This document shows positions 8,135-14,450 of a stretch of DNA of 20,013 nt, one piece after another. The stretch covers positions 1-20,013 of the forward strand of contig JAOZMV010000005.1 in NCBI GenBank assembly GCA_029934095.1. Direction: 5' to 3'. The notes below the pieces were generated by a model, which saw only the letters and a list, made by a program, of their open reading frames with translations, did not search any database and had not been told where the DNA came from. The DNA is from Desulfuromusa sp. (GTDB lineage: Bacteria > Desulfobacterota > Desulfuromonadia > Desulfuromonadales > Geopsychrobacteraceae). How positions within the stretch are numbered: position 1 is the stretch's first letter; every line of letters starts with the position of its first letter. Both the position numbers and the translations under genes were made by a program.

Positions 8135-8902
8135 ATGACTGAAGAGTTAATGGAAAAAGGGCGCCGCGCGCTTGAAGAAGGGGACACTAAAGCAGCCGCT
8201 CAGTTGTTTCAACAGGTTTTAAAAAGTGAAGAATCTGCTGAAGTCTGGTTGCTGCTAGCTGATACGCAAATTGCAGAGGGTTCTTTTGCCAAAGCCCATA
8301 AAAGCCTCTCTGCCGGCCTGAAGTTGGAAGCGGACAATATTGACTTGTTATTTTCTCTGGGTGATCTCTATCTTGAAGAAGAGAAGAATGACAAAGCAGT
8401 AGCAATCTATCAGCAGATCATCGATCTGGATGCTGAAGAAGTGGATGCCTGGGTCAGTAAAGCGGTCGCGCAGATGAATGCTGACGATTTAGAATCTGCT
8501 GAGCAGACTTGCCGTCAGGCTCTGGGAAAAGATCCTGAGTCACCATTTGCCTATAATGCTTTGGGCGATATCTGTATCGCGAAAAACAGTACAGAAGAGG
8601 CGCTACACTGTTTTCTTCGGGCGATAGAGTTGGATTCATCTGACCCTCAGCCCTACTTGAGTCTTGCAGAACTGTATTATGAAACCGCTGACCTGGAACA
8701 GGCCGAAGACTATTGTCAAAAAGGTCTGAAGTTAGATGCGGGATCGCCGTTGGGCTATCTGACTCTTGGTTATATCTGTCTGGATCAGGATCGAACTCAG
8801 GAGGCGATTGATAATTTTCAGCAGTTTTTGCGCCTGGAAAAAAGTCCAGCAGCTAAGAATATCCGCGACGAGGTTTCTGCAGTCATCGATGGGCTGAAGT
8901 AG
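8135..8902 (+). CDS. Tetratricopeptide repeat protein
   Basis: The 255 residues are almost entirely TPR units, about seven 34-residue helix-turn-helix repeats. The characteristic pattern shows in segments such as AEVWLLLADTQIAEGSFAKA, DAWVSKAVAQMNADDLESAE, FAYNALGDICIAKNSTEEAL and LGYLTLGYICLDQDRTQEAI. There is no signal peptide or membrane segment, so it should be cytoplasmic, and it is acidic. TPR arrays act as protein-binding scaffolds; the partner cannot be read from the sequence. AGGGAG lies about 6 nt before the ATG. The next gene (YitT family) starts 28 bp after the stop on the same strand, so the two may be cotranscribed. Confidence 0.9.
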   Translation: MTEELMEKGRRALEEGDTKAAAQLFQQVLKSEESAEVWLLLADTQIAEGSFAKAHKSLSAGLKLEADNIDLLFSLGDLYLEEEKNDKAVAIYQQIIDLDAEEVDAWVSKAVAQMNADDLESAEQTCRQALGKDPESPFAYNALGDICIAKNSTEEALHCFLRAIELDSSDPQPYLSLAELYYETADLEQAEDYCQKGLKLDAGSPLGYLTLGYICLDQDRTQEAIDNFQQFLRLEKSPAAKNIRDEVSAVIDGLK

Positions 8903-8930
8903 CAGAGTCTGCAACTTTCCAGGGACAAAG

Positions 8931-9776
8931 ATGAATTCACGTACTGAACTACGTAATATCTTATATATTTTATCTGGTGCTATGGTATTGGCATTGGGGA
9001 TCGTATTGTTCCTGGCTCCCAATAAAATTGCTACGGGTGGAACTCCCGGCATGGCAATTTTGCTGAATTATCTGACCCATCTGCCGATTGGCACCTTAAT
9101 GGTGCTGATCAACCTGCCGCTGTTGCTGGTGGGTGGTAAGATGCTTGGAAAATCTTTTACTCTCCGTTCCGTTTTAGCAATTTTCCTAACCTCCTTTTTT
9201 ATCGATATCCTTGGTGCAGTTTTACACCTACAGGCACTCAGTCATAATACCTTGCTGGCGACTCTGTACGGTGGCATTGCTGTCGGGGTTGGGGTTGGTC
9301 TGATTTTACGAGGTAATGCTTCGGCCGGGGGAACCACAATTATTGCTCGACTGGTTGCTGCTCGTAGTCAGTATAAACCGGGGCAGGTGATACTTGTTTT
9401 CGATGTTTTTATCATCATTACCGCGGGATTTGTGTTTCAGGATATTGAACGTGCTCTCTGGAGTATGATCAGTATTTATGTGACATCTAAATGTATCGAT
9501 ATGATTCTTACGGGAACTTTATCTGAGAAAGTTGTCCATATTGCGACCAATAAGGCCGATCTTCTCAGTCAGTTGATCGTTGAACAATTGGGGCAGCAGG
9601 GGACTATCCTCACCGGTACCGGGTTGCATAAAGAGGAAGAGAAAACCTTGATTTTTGTTACCGTTGAGGCGCGGAAAATTACTTTACTGCGTGATATAAT
9701 TCACCAGAATGATCCTGAGGCTTTTATGGTTGTTATGGATGCAGCCGAGATGCTTGGCCGAGGGCACGGGGCGTAG
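8931..9776 (+). CDS. YitT family membrane protein (DUF161/DUF2179)
   Basis: The 281-residue protein has about five membrane segments in its first 190 residues, including 10-30, 52-68, 80-100, 110-126 and 150-170. The family signature ATGGTPGMAILLNYLTHLPIG is near 34-54 and GNASAGGTTIIARL is at 128-141. A soluble DUF2179 domain of about 80 residues follows (SEKVVHIATNKADLL...VVMDAAEMLGRGHG), the part related to PII-like ligand-binding folds. The family is widespread and has no firmly assigned substrate. The full length matches the family. CAGGGA lies upstream of the ATG. A transporter relic follows directly, so the region just after this gene has suffered a deletion. Confidence 0.9.
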   Translation: MNSRTELRNILYILSGAMVLALGIVLFLAPNKIATGGTPGMAILLNYLTHLPIGTLMVLINLPLLLVGGKMLGKSFTLRSVLAIFLTSFFIDILGAVLHLQALSHNTLLATLYGGIAVGVGVGLILRGNASAGGTTIIARLVAARSQYKPGQVILVFDVFIIITAGFVFQDIERALWSMISIYVTSKCIDMILTGTLSEKVVHIATNKADLLSQLIVEQLGQQGTILTGTGLHKEEEKTLIFVTVEARKITLLRDIIHQNDPEAFMVVMDAAEMLGRGHGA

Positions 9777-9796
9777 CGTTTACCTTATGGGAATAG

Positions 9797-10072
9797 CAGT
9801 TATCTGATGATCAGGCTGACCTGGACAAGGTCCATCTGTTACAAAAAGCGCGCGATCTGCTCGAATTGAGTTGGGAAGAGTTAGATGAAGAGAGTTCATC
9901 GGTTGGTTGCAGTCTGCGTCAACTTGATGTTCGACAGAGCACAGGAGCTTCCGTTGTCGGAGTGCTGCGCGAAGGAAGTTTTATCGCCAATCCCTCTGCT
10001 GATCTGGTCTTTCAAGCGGGAGATCTGATTGCCTCTATCGGTAGGCCACAACAGGTGACTGAAAAGGAATAA
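9797..10072 (+). pseudogene. 3' remnant of a TrkA-C (RCK_C) domain cation transporter
   Basis: Reading in frame from just after a TAG at 9794-9796 gives about 91 residues: a helical stretch (QLSDDQADLDKVHLLQKARD) followed by a clear TrkA-C domain. It includes SLRQLDVRQSTGASVVGVL, REGSFIANPSADLVFQAGDL and IASIGRPQQV. In the family this domain ends KefB/CPA2-type proton antiporters and Trk/Ktr regulators and senses small ligands. Here the membrane and Rossmann (TrkA-N) parts are missing. The only start candidates are poor; a TTG at 9866 lacks a ribosome-binding site and would cut off part of the conserved frame. I read it as the decayed end of a CPA2-type antiporter gene. A free-standing small RCK_C protein is the alternative. 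Confidence 0.65.
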
Positions 10073-10076
10073 AACA

Positions 10077-10115
10077 AAAGGGCTGGCGAGAATCTCGACA
10101 GCCCTTTTATTATTT
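10077..10115. terminator. Intrinsic, probably bidirectional terminator
   Basis: AAAGGGCTG pairs with CAGCCCTTT, with an inner CGAGA/CTCG stem interrupted by a mismatch, spanning 10077-10107. A T-rich tail (TTATTATTT) follows on the plus strand, and the reverse complement has TTTTGTTTTATT. It lies between the transporter relic (+) and the PxxKW gene (-), which converge, so it can end transcripts from both sides. Confidence 0.85.
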
Positions 10116-10135
10116 GAGAAATTTTGTTGATCTGA

Positions 10136-10420
10136 TTATTTACCGGCAGCAGCTCTTTTTGCGGCTTTCAGTGGGTTGACTTTGACATCATCAGTTTTCA
10201 GATCAACCTTCTTGTGTGTCGCAAAATTACACAAACCATTGACCCATTTTGCTGCGGGGTCAGGGTAAGCGGAGCAGACATCACCGATGCTCCCTTTGAC
10301 AACGCGGTCACACCCTTGACATTCCTCAACAATAACCTGGCAACTGCCGTTTGGGGCACTGCAACCTGACTTTTTCCAGAAACTACATTCGGTACCGGCG
10401 AGAACCGTTTGGCACTGCAT
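10136..10420 (-). CDS. PxxKW family cysteine-rich small protein
   Basis: This 94-residue soluble protein has eight cysteines (positions 3, 12, 20, 27, 34, 37, 49, 64), including a CQGC pair, and the motif PAAKW at 55-59 that names the PxxKW family. There is no signal peptide or membrane segment, so it is probably cytoplasmic. The cysteine arrangement suggests metal or iron-sulfur binding, but the family has no established function. The C-terminal 25 residues are Lys/Ala-rich and probably disordered. An AGGAGGAA ribosome-binding site lies just before the ATG and a near-consensus promoter sits upstream, so expression is probably strong and monocistronic. The family is typical of former Deltaproteobacteria, which helps place the organism. 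Confidence 0.85.
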   Translation of the reverse strand: MQCQTVLAGTECSFWKKSGCSAPNGSCQVIVEECQGCDRVVKGSIGDVCSAYPDPAAKWVNGLCNFATHKKVDLKTDDVKVNPLKAAKRAAAGK

Positions 10421-10450
10421 ATTTTTATTCCTCCTGAACTGATACTTTGA

Positions 10451-10463
10451 TTCGAATTTCGAA
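10451..10463. repeat. Paired TTCGAA sites at the PxxKW transcription start
   Basis: TTCGAA occurs twice, separated by one base, forming a 13-bp near-palindrome. It overlaps the predicted transcription start of the PxxKW gene, where a bound repressor would block initiation. An operator role is inferred from position only. Confidence 0.4.
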
Positions 10464-10469
10464 CGCGTA

Positions 10470-10498
10470 TTAATAGCGAATTTTTATTGTTCAGTCAA
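10470..10498 (-). promoter_or_regulatory. Promoter of the PxxKW gene
   Basis: On the minus strand a -35 TTGACT (10493-10498), a 17-nt spacer and a -10 TATTAA (10470-10475) are present. Transcription should start near 10462-10464, giving a leader of about 42 nt. Two TTCGAA palindromes (10451-10456 and 10458-10463) lie exactly at the predicted start. Confidence 0.7.
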
Positions 10499-10516
10499 CT
10501 TTTTTATTACTATTTT

Positions 10517-11665
10517 TCAGGTAACAAGACTATTTCTGTTGAAATTGAGGACGACGATGGCAGCAAGGATAATGGTGGCAATAATATACATTGGAATTAT
10601 AAAGCTGCCGGTCACGTCAAAGAAGTATCCAGCAAAAAGGGGAGCAATGGCTCCAGGGATATTCGCCGAAAATAACCAGCCATAAATTGATCCAACTTTC
10701 TCTGCACCCCAGATTCTGGCAACAGACCCGGCATAAATAACCAGAACACCACCATAATTGAATCCTGCTATTGCTGCAAACAGCTGCAATCCAATGGGTG
10801 AGGTCACAATGAATGGGGAGGCAAACAGAAGAAGGGCCTGAGCTAAGAGATTGAGTTGAATGACGTTACGGCTATTGAAGCGATCAAAGATCCCCCCCCA
10901 GACAACTCTGCCAATAGCATTGGCAATCGCAAAAAAGGAGACGGCAGTGACGCCAGTCATCAGGGTTGCAGATTGGTAGAATTCCTTGATATTGGCATTG
11001 ATAGCAAACCCTGCTGCTAACCCGGTGAACATGGCAAAATAGAGAATGATGAAACGTCTATCGGTAAGGACTTCACGAAAACCAAGTTGAATTGTGTCCG
11101 TTTTTGAATAGTCAGGAGGGTTCTGCATGAAGAAACCTGAAAAAACAATCAGAATGATAAAAGCCCAACCTAAATAGCCAAACAGGGTAAATGGGGTGAA
11201 GTTGAGTTGCAGCAGGTAACCGGCAACGCTGCTGACCAGTGCGGCTCCGCCACCAAATCCGGCAACGGCAACACCGGTGACCAGTCCTTTATTGTTGGGG
11301 AACCATTTAATGCAAGTTGAGATGGGGACGATATAGGCGATCCCGGCACCAATTCCCGCAATGACACCATTTCCAAGAATCGTCCAGGTGAAATTGTGAA
11401 TGCCAAACGAAGAAACGATCCAGCCACTACCGAATAAGAGGCCACCACTGATGGCTGCGAGTCTTGGCCCAAATTTATCGATTAAAGTGCCGGAAAAAAT
11501 CATTGTCAGGGGGAAAACGAAATAAAATATTGAAAAAGGGATCTGTGCCTGTGTTTGGGTTATACCAACCAACGTTTTCAGGTGCTGTACGTAAACCGAC
11601 CAGGAATAAGTTGCCCCGAGACAAAGTTGCATTAACAGGGCAGAGAGGATAATCATGATGCGCAT
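10517..11665 (-). CDS. MFS transporter, OFA (oxalate/formate antiporter) family
   Basis: This 382-residue integral membrane protein has about 12 hydrophobic segments. N-terminal features match the OFA branch of the major facilitator superfamily: GATYSWSVYVQHL near 17-29, the motif-A-like GTLIDKFGPR at 59-68, and GIGAGIAYIVPISTCIKWFP with GLVTGVAVAGFGGGA near 104-141. The C-terminal half carries GRVVWGGIFDRFNSRNV. The family carries small carboxylates or sugar acids. The SIYGWLFSANIPG segment, near where OxlT has its substrate-binding lysine, has no lysine, so oxalate is doubtful; the substrate is unknown. GGGAGAA lies 5 nt before the ATG. A run of eight G (coding sense) is within the gene, and the frame is intact. 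It is divergent from the YkgJ-type gene. Confidence 0.88.
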   Translation of the reverse strand: MRIMIILSALLMQLCLGATYSWSVYVQHLKTLVGITQTQAQIPFSIFYFVFPLTMIFSGTLIDKFGPRLAAISGGLLFGSGWIVSSFGIHNFTWTILGNGVIAGIGAGIAYIVPISTCIKWFPNNKGLVTGVAVAGFGGGAALVSSVAGYLLQLNFTPFTLFGYLGWAFIILIVFSGFFMQNPPDYSKTDTIQLGFREVLTDRRFIILYFAMFTGLAAGFAINANIKEFYQSATLMTGVTAVSFFAIANAIGRVVWGGIFDRFNSRNVIQLNLLAQALLLFASPFIVTSPIGLQLFAAIAGFNYGGVLVIYAGSVARIWGAEKVGSIYGWLFSANIPGAIAPLFAGYFFDVTGSFIIPMYIIATIILAAIVVLNFNRNSLVT

Positions 11666-11701
11666 CTATATTCTCCCGATAAGACCAATTCTAATTGAGT
11701 C

Positions 11702-11730
11702 AACCTATGGTCATTTTTAAATATTGTCAA
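11702..11730 (-). promoter_or_regulatory. Candidate promoter of the MFS transporter gene
   Basis: On the minus strand a perfect -35 TTGACA (11725-11730) and a 17-nt spacer lead to a weak -10 TAGGTT (11702-11707). The start would be near 11695, giving a leader of about 30 nt. The same bases read on the plus strand give the -35 of a candidate promoter for the divergent gene. Confidence 0.45.
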
Positions 11731-11752
11731 TCAGCAGTTGTAGCTGTTTTAT
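11724..11752 (+). promoter_or_regulatory. Candidate promoter of the YkgJ-type gene
   Basis: On the plus strand a -35 TTGTCA (11724-11729), a 17-nt spacer and a -10 TTTTAT (11747-11752, four of six) are visible, about 50 nt before the ATG. The -35 overlaps the minus-strand -35 almost completely, so the two promoters may exclude each other. Confidence 0.4.
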
Positions 11753-11801
11753 GAGATGATGATTCGGGTTATAGTGATCTGCAAAGGTATTGAGGCTGGA
11801 A

Positions 11802-12092
11802 ATGGATAAAAACAAACAAATCATACAGACAGGTTCTGTAGAATGGGAAGAAATCTGCGAACACTGCGGTCGTTGTTGTTATGAAAAATATGAATACCGC
11901 GGCAAGATTTTTTATTCCAATAAACCCTGTCAGTATCTCGATCTAGAGACCAAACGATGCAGAATCTATACGCAACGTTCTGAATTGAATCCCGAATGTG
12001 CTCATTTAACCCCGGAATTAATCCCAACGGGTATTTTGCCAGATGACTGCCCCTATGTGACCCGGTTGAAAGATTTTAAGACCGATAAATAA
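11802..12092 (+). CDS. YkgJ family cysteine-cluster protein
   Basis: This 96-residue protein has the CxxCxxCC cluster at 19-26 (CEHCGRCC) and four further cysteines in KPCQYLDLETKRCRIY, PECAHL and DDCPYV. The pattern matches the YkgJ/YcgN-type family annotated as zinc- or iron-chelating, which has no settled biochemical role. There is no signal peptide. The frame could begin at a TTG at 11790, but the ATG at 11802 has GAGG 6 nt upstream and gives the more natural start. It is divergent from the OFA transporter and convergent with the siroheme synthase gene. No terminator is obvious in the 45 bp after its stop. Confidence 0.85.
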   Translation: MDKNKQIIQTGSVEWEEICEHCGRCCYEKYEYRGKIFYSNKPCQYLDLETKRCRIYTQRSELNPECAHLTPELIPTGILPDDCPYVTRLKDFKTDK

Positions 12093-12137
12093 TCATGCAG
12101 AGTTACAATTTTTACTCCTCTTTATCTCCCCATCCCT

Positions 12138-13385
12138 TTATTGATTCTGCAATATCTGGTGCAAGTTAACAACATTTCCGATCACCAGAATTGCGGGTCT
12201 TTGTGCACTTGAAGCAGCTGTCGGTAGATGTTCCAGATCGGTAATAATGGTCTTCTGATCAGGTCGGGAAGCATTGGATATGATTGCGACAGGAGTTGTC
12301 TTGTCGGCTCCAGATTTCAGGGCTTGTGCAGAAATTTGTTGAGCAAAACTGAGTCCCATGAGAACAATGGTGGTATGATTTGGGATCTGCAACAAAGGCA
12401 GCCAGTCGGTATTGATCTTATTGCCGGCTAAATGGGCTGAAACAACAGACATGTTTGTCGCATAGCCACGTGCTGTTGGTGGAATCCCGGCACAGCTTGG
12501 ACCGGCAATTGCTGAGCTGATACCGTTGATAACTTCAACCCGAACTCCCCGCTCAATCAGGTATTCCGCCTCTTCCGCACCACGTCCAAAAATGTAGGGA
12601 TCACCACTTTTTAAGCGGGCTATTTTTAAACCTGATTTTGCCTGTTCATAGATCATTTCATTAATCTGTTCTTGACGGAAACTGTGCTCACCTTTTTGTT
12701 TCCCCACTGAGATCCGTTGTGCATGTTGTGGAACCAGATCAAGGATTTCCTGAGTGACCAGTTGGTCATAGAGAACCACGTCAATTTGTTGGATAGTTCG
12801 ATAGGCTTTCAGGGTCAGAAGATCAATATCTCCGGGGCCACAACCGATAAGGTAGACGGTAGAAAGGAGTTTTTGACATTGCTCTTTTGTTTCTACCGTA
12901 TTGATGATTCCCTGGTCTCGATTCCGCCCGGTTTCTTCAAGTAACGTTTCAATTTTTTCTGGAATGATTGTGGCAATCTTATCCCTGACAATCTGTCCTA
13001 TGGCAGGACTGCAGCCATCAGTGGAAACTGCAATCTTCAAGTTCCCATAGTTAAGTAGAGACGAAAAATAGAAGTCACAAAGATCTGGCTGGTCGACACA
13101 ATTGTAAAGGAGGAAACGGTGCTTTTTCTCCTCAAGAACCAGAGCTGTAACTTCAGTACTGCCGGTGGCATCGACAATAATTGTCGCATCTTTCAGATTG
13201 TTTTCGTCGAGTTTCTGCTGGCGAACAGTGATTCCTAATTGTTCGATTTCTGGACAGATTTCAGCAGCAATCAGGGTAAATATAATATTATTTTTTACCA
13301 GAACTCTGGCTTTTTGTAGTGCTACACCACCACCGCCAAGCAATAGAATTTCTTGGTTTTTCAATAATATCGGGAGAGTTCCCAT
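12138..13385 (-). CDS. cysG: CysG-like siroheme synthase: precorrin-2 dehydrogenase/ferrochelatase + uroporphyrinogen-III C-methyltransferase
   Basis: This is a 415-residue fusion. Residues 1-140 are a Met8/SirC-type domain: NAD site GGGGVALQKA at 17-26, catalytic Asp98 in NCVDQPDLCDFYF (equivalent to Met8p Asp141), then STDGCSPAIGQIVRDK. Residues 177-415 are a SUMT methylase: VYLIGCGPGDIDLLTLKA at the start, Asp207 in LYDQLV, and RLKSGDPYIFGRGAEE at 257-272. SUMT methylates uroporphyrinogen III twice to precorrin-2, which the first domain oxidises to sirohydrochlorin and loads with iron. The linker is short compared with E. coli CysG (457 residues). Some SUMT motif residues are unusual: INGISSA and IPPTARG. 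AAGGA lies 7 nt before the ATG. It diverges from the B12 operon, which needs the same precorrin-2 branch point. Confidence 0.9.
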   Translation of the reverse strand: MGTLPILLKNQEILLLGGGGVALQKARVLVKNNIIFTLIAAEICPEIEQLGITVRQQKLDENNLKDATIIVDATGSTEVTALVLEEKKHRFLLYNCVDQPDLCDFYFSSLLNYGNLKIAVSTDGCSPAIGQIVRDKIATIIPEKIETLLEETGRNRDQGIINTVETKEQCQKLLSTVYLIGCGPGDIDLLTLKAYRTIQQIDVVLYDQLVTQEILDLVPQHAQRISVGKQKGEHSFRQEQINEMIYEQAKSGLKIARLKSGDPYIFGRGAEEAEYLIERGVRVEVINGISSAIAGPSCAGIPPTARGYATNMSVVSAHLAGNKINTDWLPLLQIPNHTTIVLMGLSFAQQISAQALKSGADKTTPVAIISNASRPDQKTIITDLEHLPTAASSAQRPAILVIGNVVNLHQILQNQ

Positions 13386-13603
13386 GTGTAGATCCTTTAT
13401 GTTTTATCCCTACAAAGTTGCTATTATTTGAACTCAGGAAGATGATTATGGAGCGGGATGCTACGCTGTGAAATAAAATCCTGCAACTTTTTTTATCAGG
13501 CAATTTCTTTGTTGGCCTGTTTTGAATTTGATATGTAGATTTTTCTAATAGAATCAGAGGCCTGGAAAACGCTATTGTTTGCCTTTGGTTAGTTATTTTT
13601 TAC
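13386..13603. other. Gene-free gap between cysG and the B12 leader
   Basis: Together with the B12 leader this makes a 489-bp region without a gene. In this part I see only the cysG upstream sequence. There is an imperfect stem (GCGGGAT/ATCCTGC, about 13458-13485) followed by a run of T, but no gene on that strand for it to terminate. I could not place a cysG promoter with confidence. Confidence 0.5.
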
Positions 13604-13632
13604 TTGCAGAACTATTTCTTTTATCTTCTAAT
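13604..13632 (+). promoter_or_regulatory. Candidate promoter of the B12 operon leader
   Basis: A -35 TTGCAG (13604-13609; weak, three of six) and a -10 TCTAAT (13627-13632; five of six) are 17 nt apart. The predicted start, about 13639, is a few bases before the first paired strand of the riboswitch. This spacing supports the assignment more than the -35 does. Confidence 0.55.
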
Positions 13633-13645
13633 CAACAGCATAAAA

Positions 13646-13745
13646 TGGCATAGGAGGAAAGGAAGACGGTGCAAATCCGTCACGGACCCGCCACTGTGAG
13701 CAGAGTTATTCTTTGCAAGTCAGATACTTCACCTCTATTGAGCCA
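13646..13745 (+). promoter_or_regulatory. Cobalamin (adenosylcobalamin) riboswitch
   Basis: The B12-box consensus is plain: GGTGCAAATCCGTC followed by GGACCCGCCACTGTGA (13668-13704). The closing stem can be traced: TGGC-ATAG-(G)-AGG at 13646-13657 pairs with CCT-CTAT-(TGA)-GCCA at 13732-13745. GACGG/CCGTC (13665-13669 with 13677-13681) forms an inner hairpin. Known mechanism: the leader RNA binds a coenzyme B12 form and shuts off the gene downstream. An intrinsic terminator lies 60 nt further on, so control here is probably by premature termination ahead of cobU. Confidence 0.95.
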
Positions 13746-13805
13746 CCCTGCTTGAACTTCGTGGAGTAAGAACCAGAGCAGATATTTTTATGGATAATAA
13801 ACGGT

Positions 13806-13849
13806 ATCCCGAAGCCTCAGTTGCAGGCTCCGGGATTTTTTAATTTTTA
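13806..13849 (+). terminator. Intrinsic terminator of the B12 riboswitch
   Basis: ATCCCGAAGCCT (13806-13817) pairs with AGGCTCCGGGAT (13825-13836), with one A-C mismatch and a 7-nt loop, followed by TTTTTAATTTTT. It lies between the aptamer and cobU with nothing else to terminate, so it is the likely expression platform. High coenzyme B12 should favour this hairpin. Confidence 0.88.
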
Positions 13850-13874
13850 GCTGGTTATTTTTATAGGAAACATC

Positions 13875-14450
13875 ATGTCAAACCCTGAAACAAATGGTGC
13901 TAACCGGTTGATCTATATCAGTGGTGGGTGTCGCAGCGGTAAAAGTGCTTATGCTCAGGAGCTTGCTGAAAGTTTTCCGGGTCGTCGTATCTATCTGGCA
14001 ACCTGTCCGCAGATAGATGATGAGATGGAGGGGCGGATTAAGCTGCATCAACAGCAGCGAGCGGGTAGGGGGTGGAAAACCATTGAAGCTCCTCTTGATT
14101 TGAGTGCAGCGATTGATCAGGCTGAGGATTTTGATGTTCTTCTGATTGATTGTCTGACTCTGTGGATTAACAATCTTCTCTACGACGCAGAAAACAGAGG
14201 TGATTCCCTGAGCGAGCAACAGATCAGTGATTGTTGTGTCGAGTTGGTCAATGTATGTCGACAACGGGGGCAGACGATTATTTTTGTTACCAATGAACTG
14301 GGGATGGGGCTGGTTCCCGCTGATGCTAGCTCACGCCATTATCGGGATTGTCTCGGGCGGTGTAACCAGACGATTGCAAAATTGGCTGACGAGGCTGTTT
14401 TTGTCGTTTCCGGTATTCCCCTTGTCATGAAAGGAACAGTACAGCTGTGA
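13875..14450 (+). CDS. cobU: Bifunctional adenosylcobinamide kinase / adenosylcobinamide-phosphate guanylyltransferase
   Basis: This 191-residue enzyme phosphorylates adenosylcobinamide and then transfers GMP to give adenosylcobinamide-GDP, the activated substrate for nucleotide-loop assembly. The nucleotide-binding P-loop GGCRSGKS is at 17-24. A His in GRIKLHQQQR (His57) falls where the guanylylated histidine of Salmonella CobU (His46) is found. LLIDCLTLWINNLL and VTNELGMGLVPADASSRHYRD are further family signatures. Size matches the family (about 180-190). AGGAAA lies 6 nt before the ATG. It is the first gene after the riboswitch and terminator, and its TGA overlaps the GTG start of cobT. 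Confidence 0.95.
   Translation: MSNPETNGANRLIYISGGCRSGKSAYAQELAESFPGRRIYLATCPQIDDEMEGRIKLHQQQRAGRGWKTIEAPLDLSAAIDQAEDFDVLLIDCLTLWINNLLYDAENRGDSLSEQQISDCCVELVNVCRQRGQTIIFVTNELGMGLVPADASSRHYRDCLGRCNQTIAKLADEAVFVVSGIPLVMKGTVQL

Noticed and set aside
13458..13495. GCGGGAT/ATCCTGC stem followed by a T-run in the gap before the riboswitch
   Set aside because: It looks like a plus-strand terminator, but no plus-strand gene precedes it and the loop is long; probably chance.
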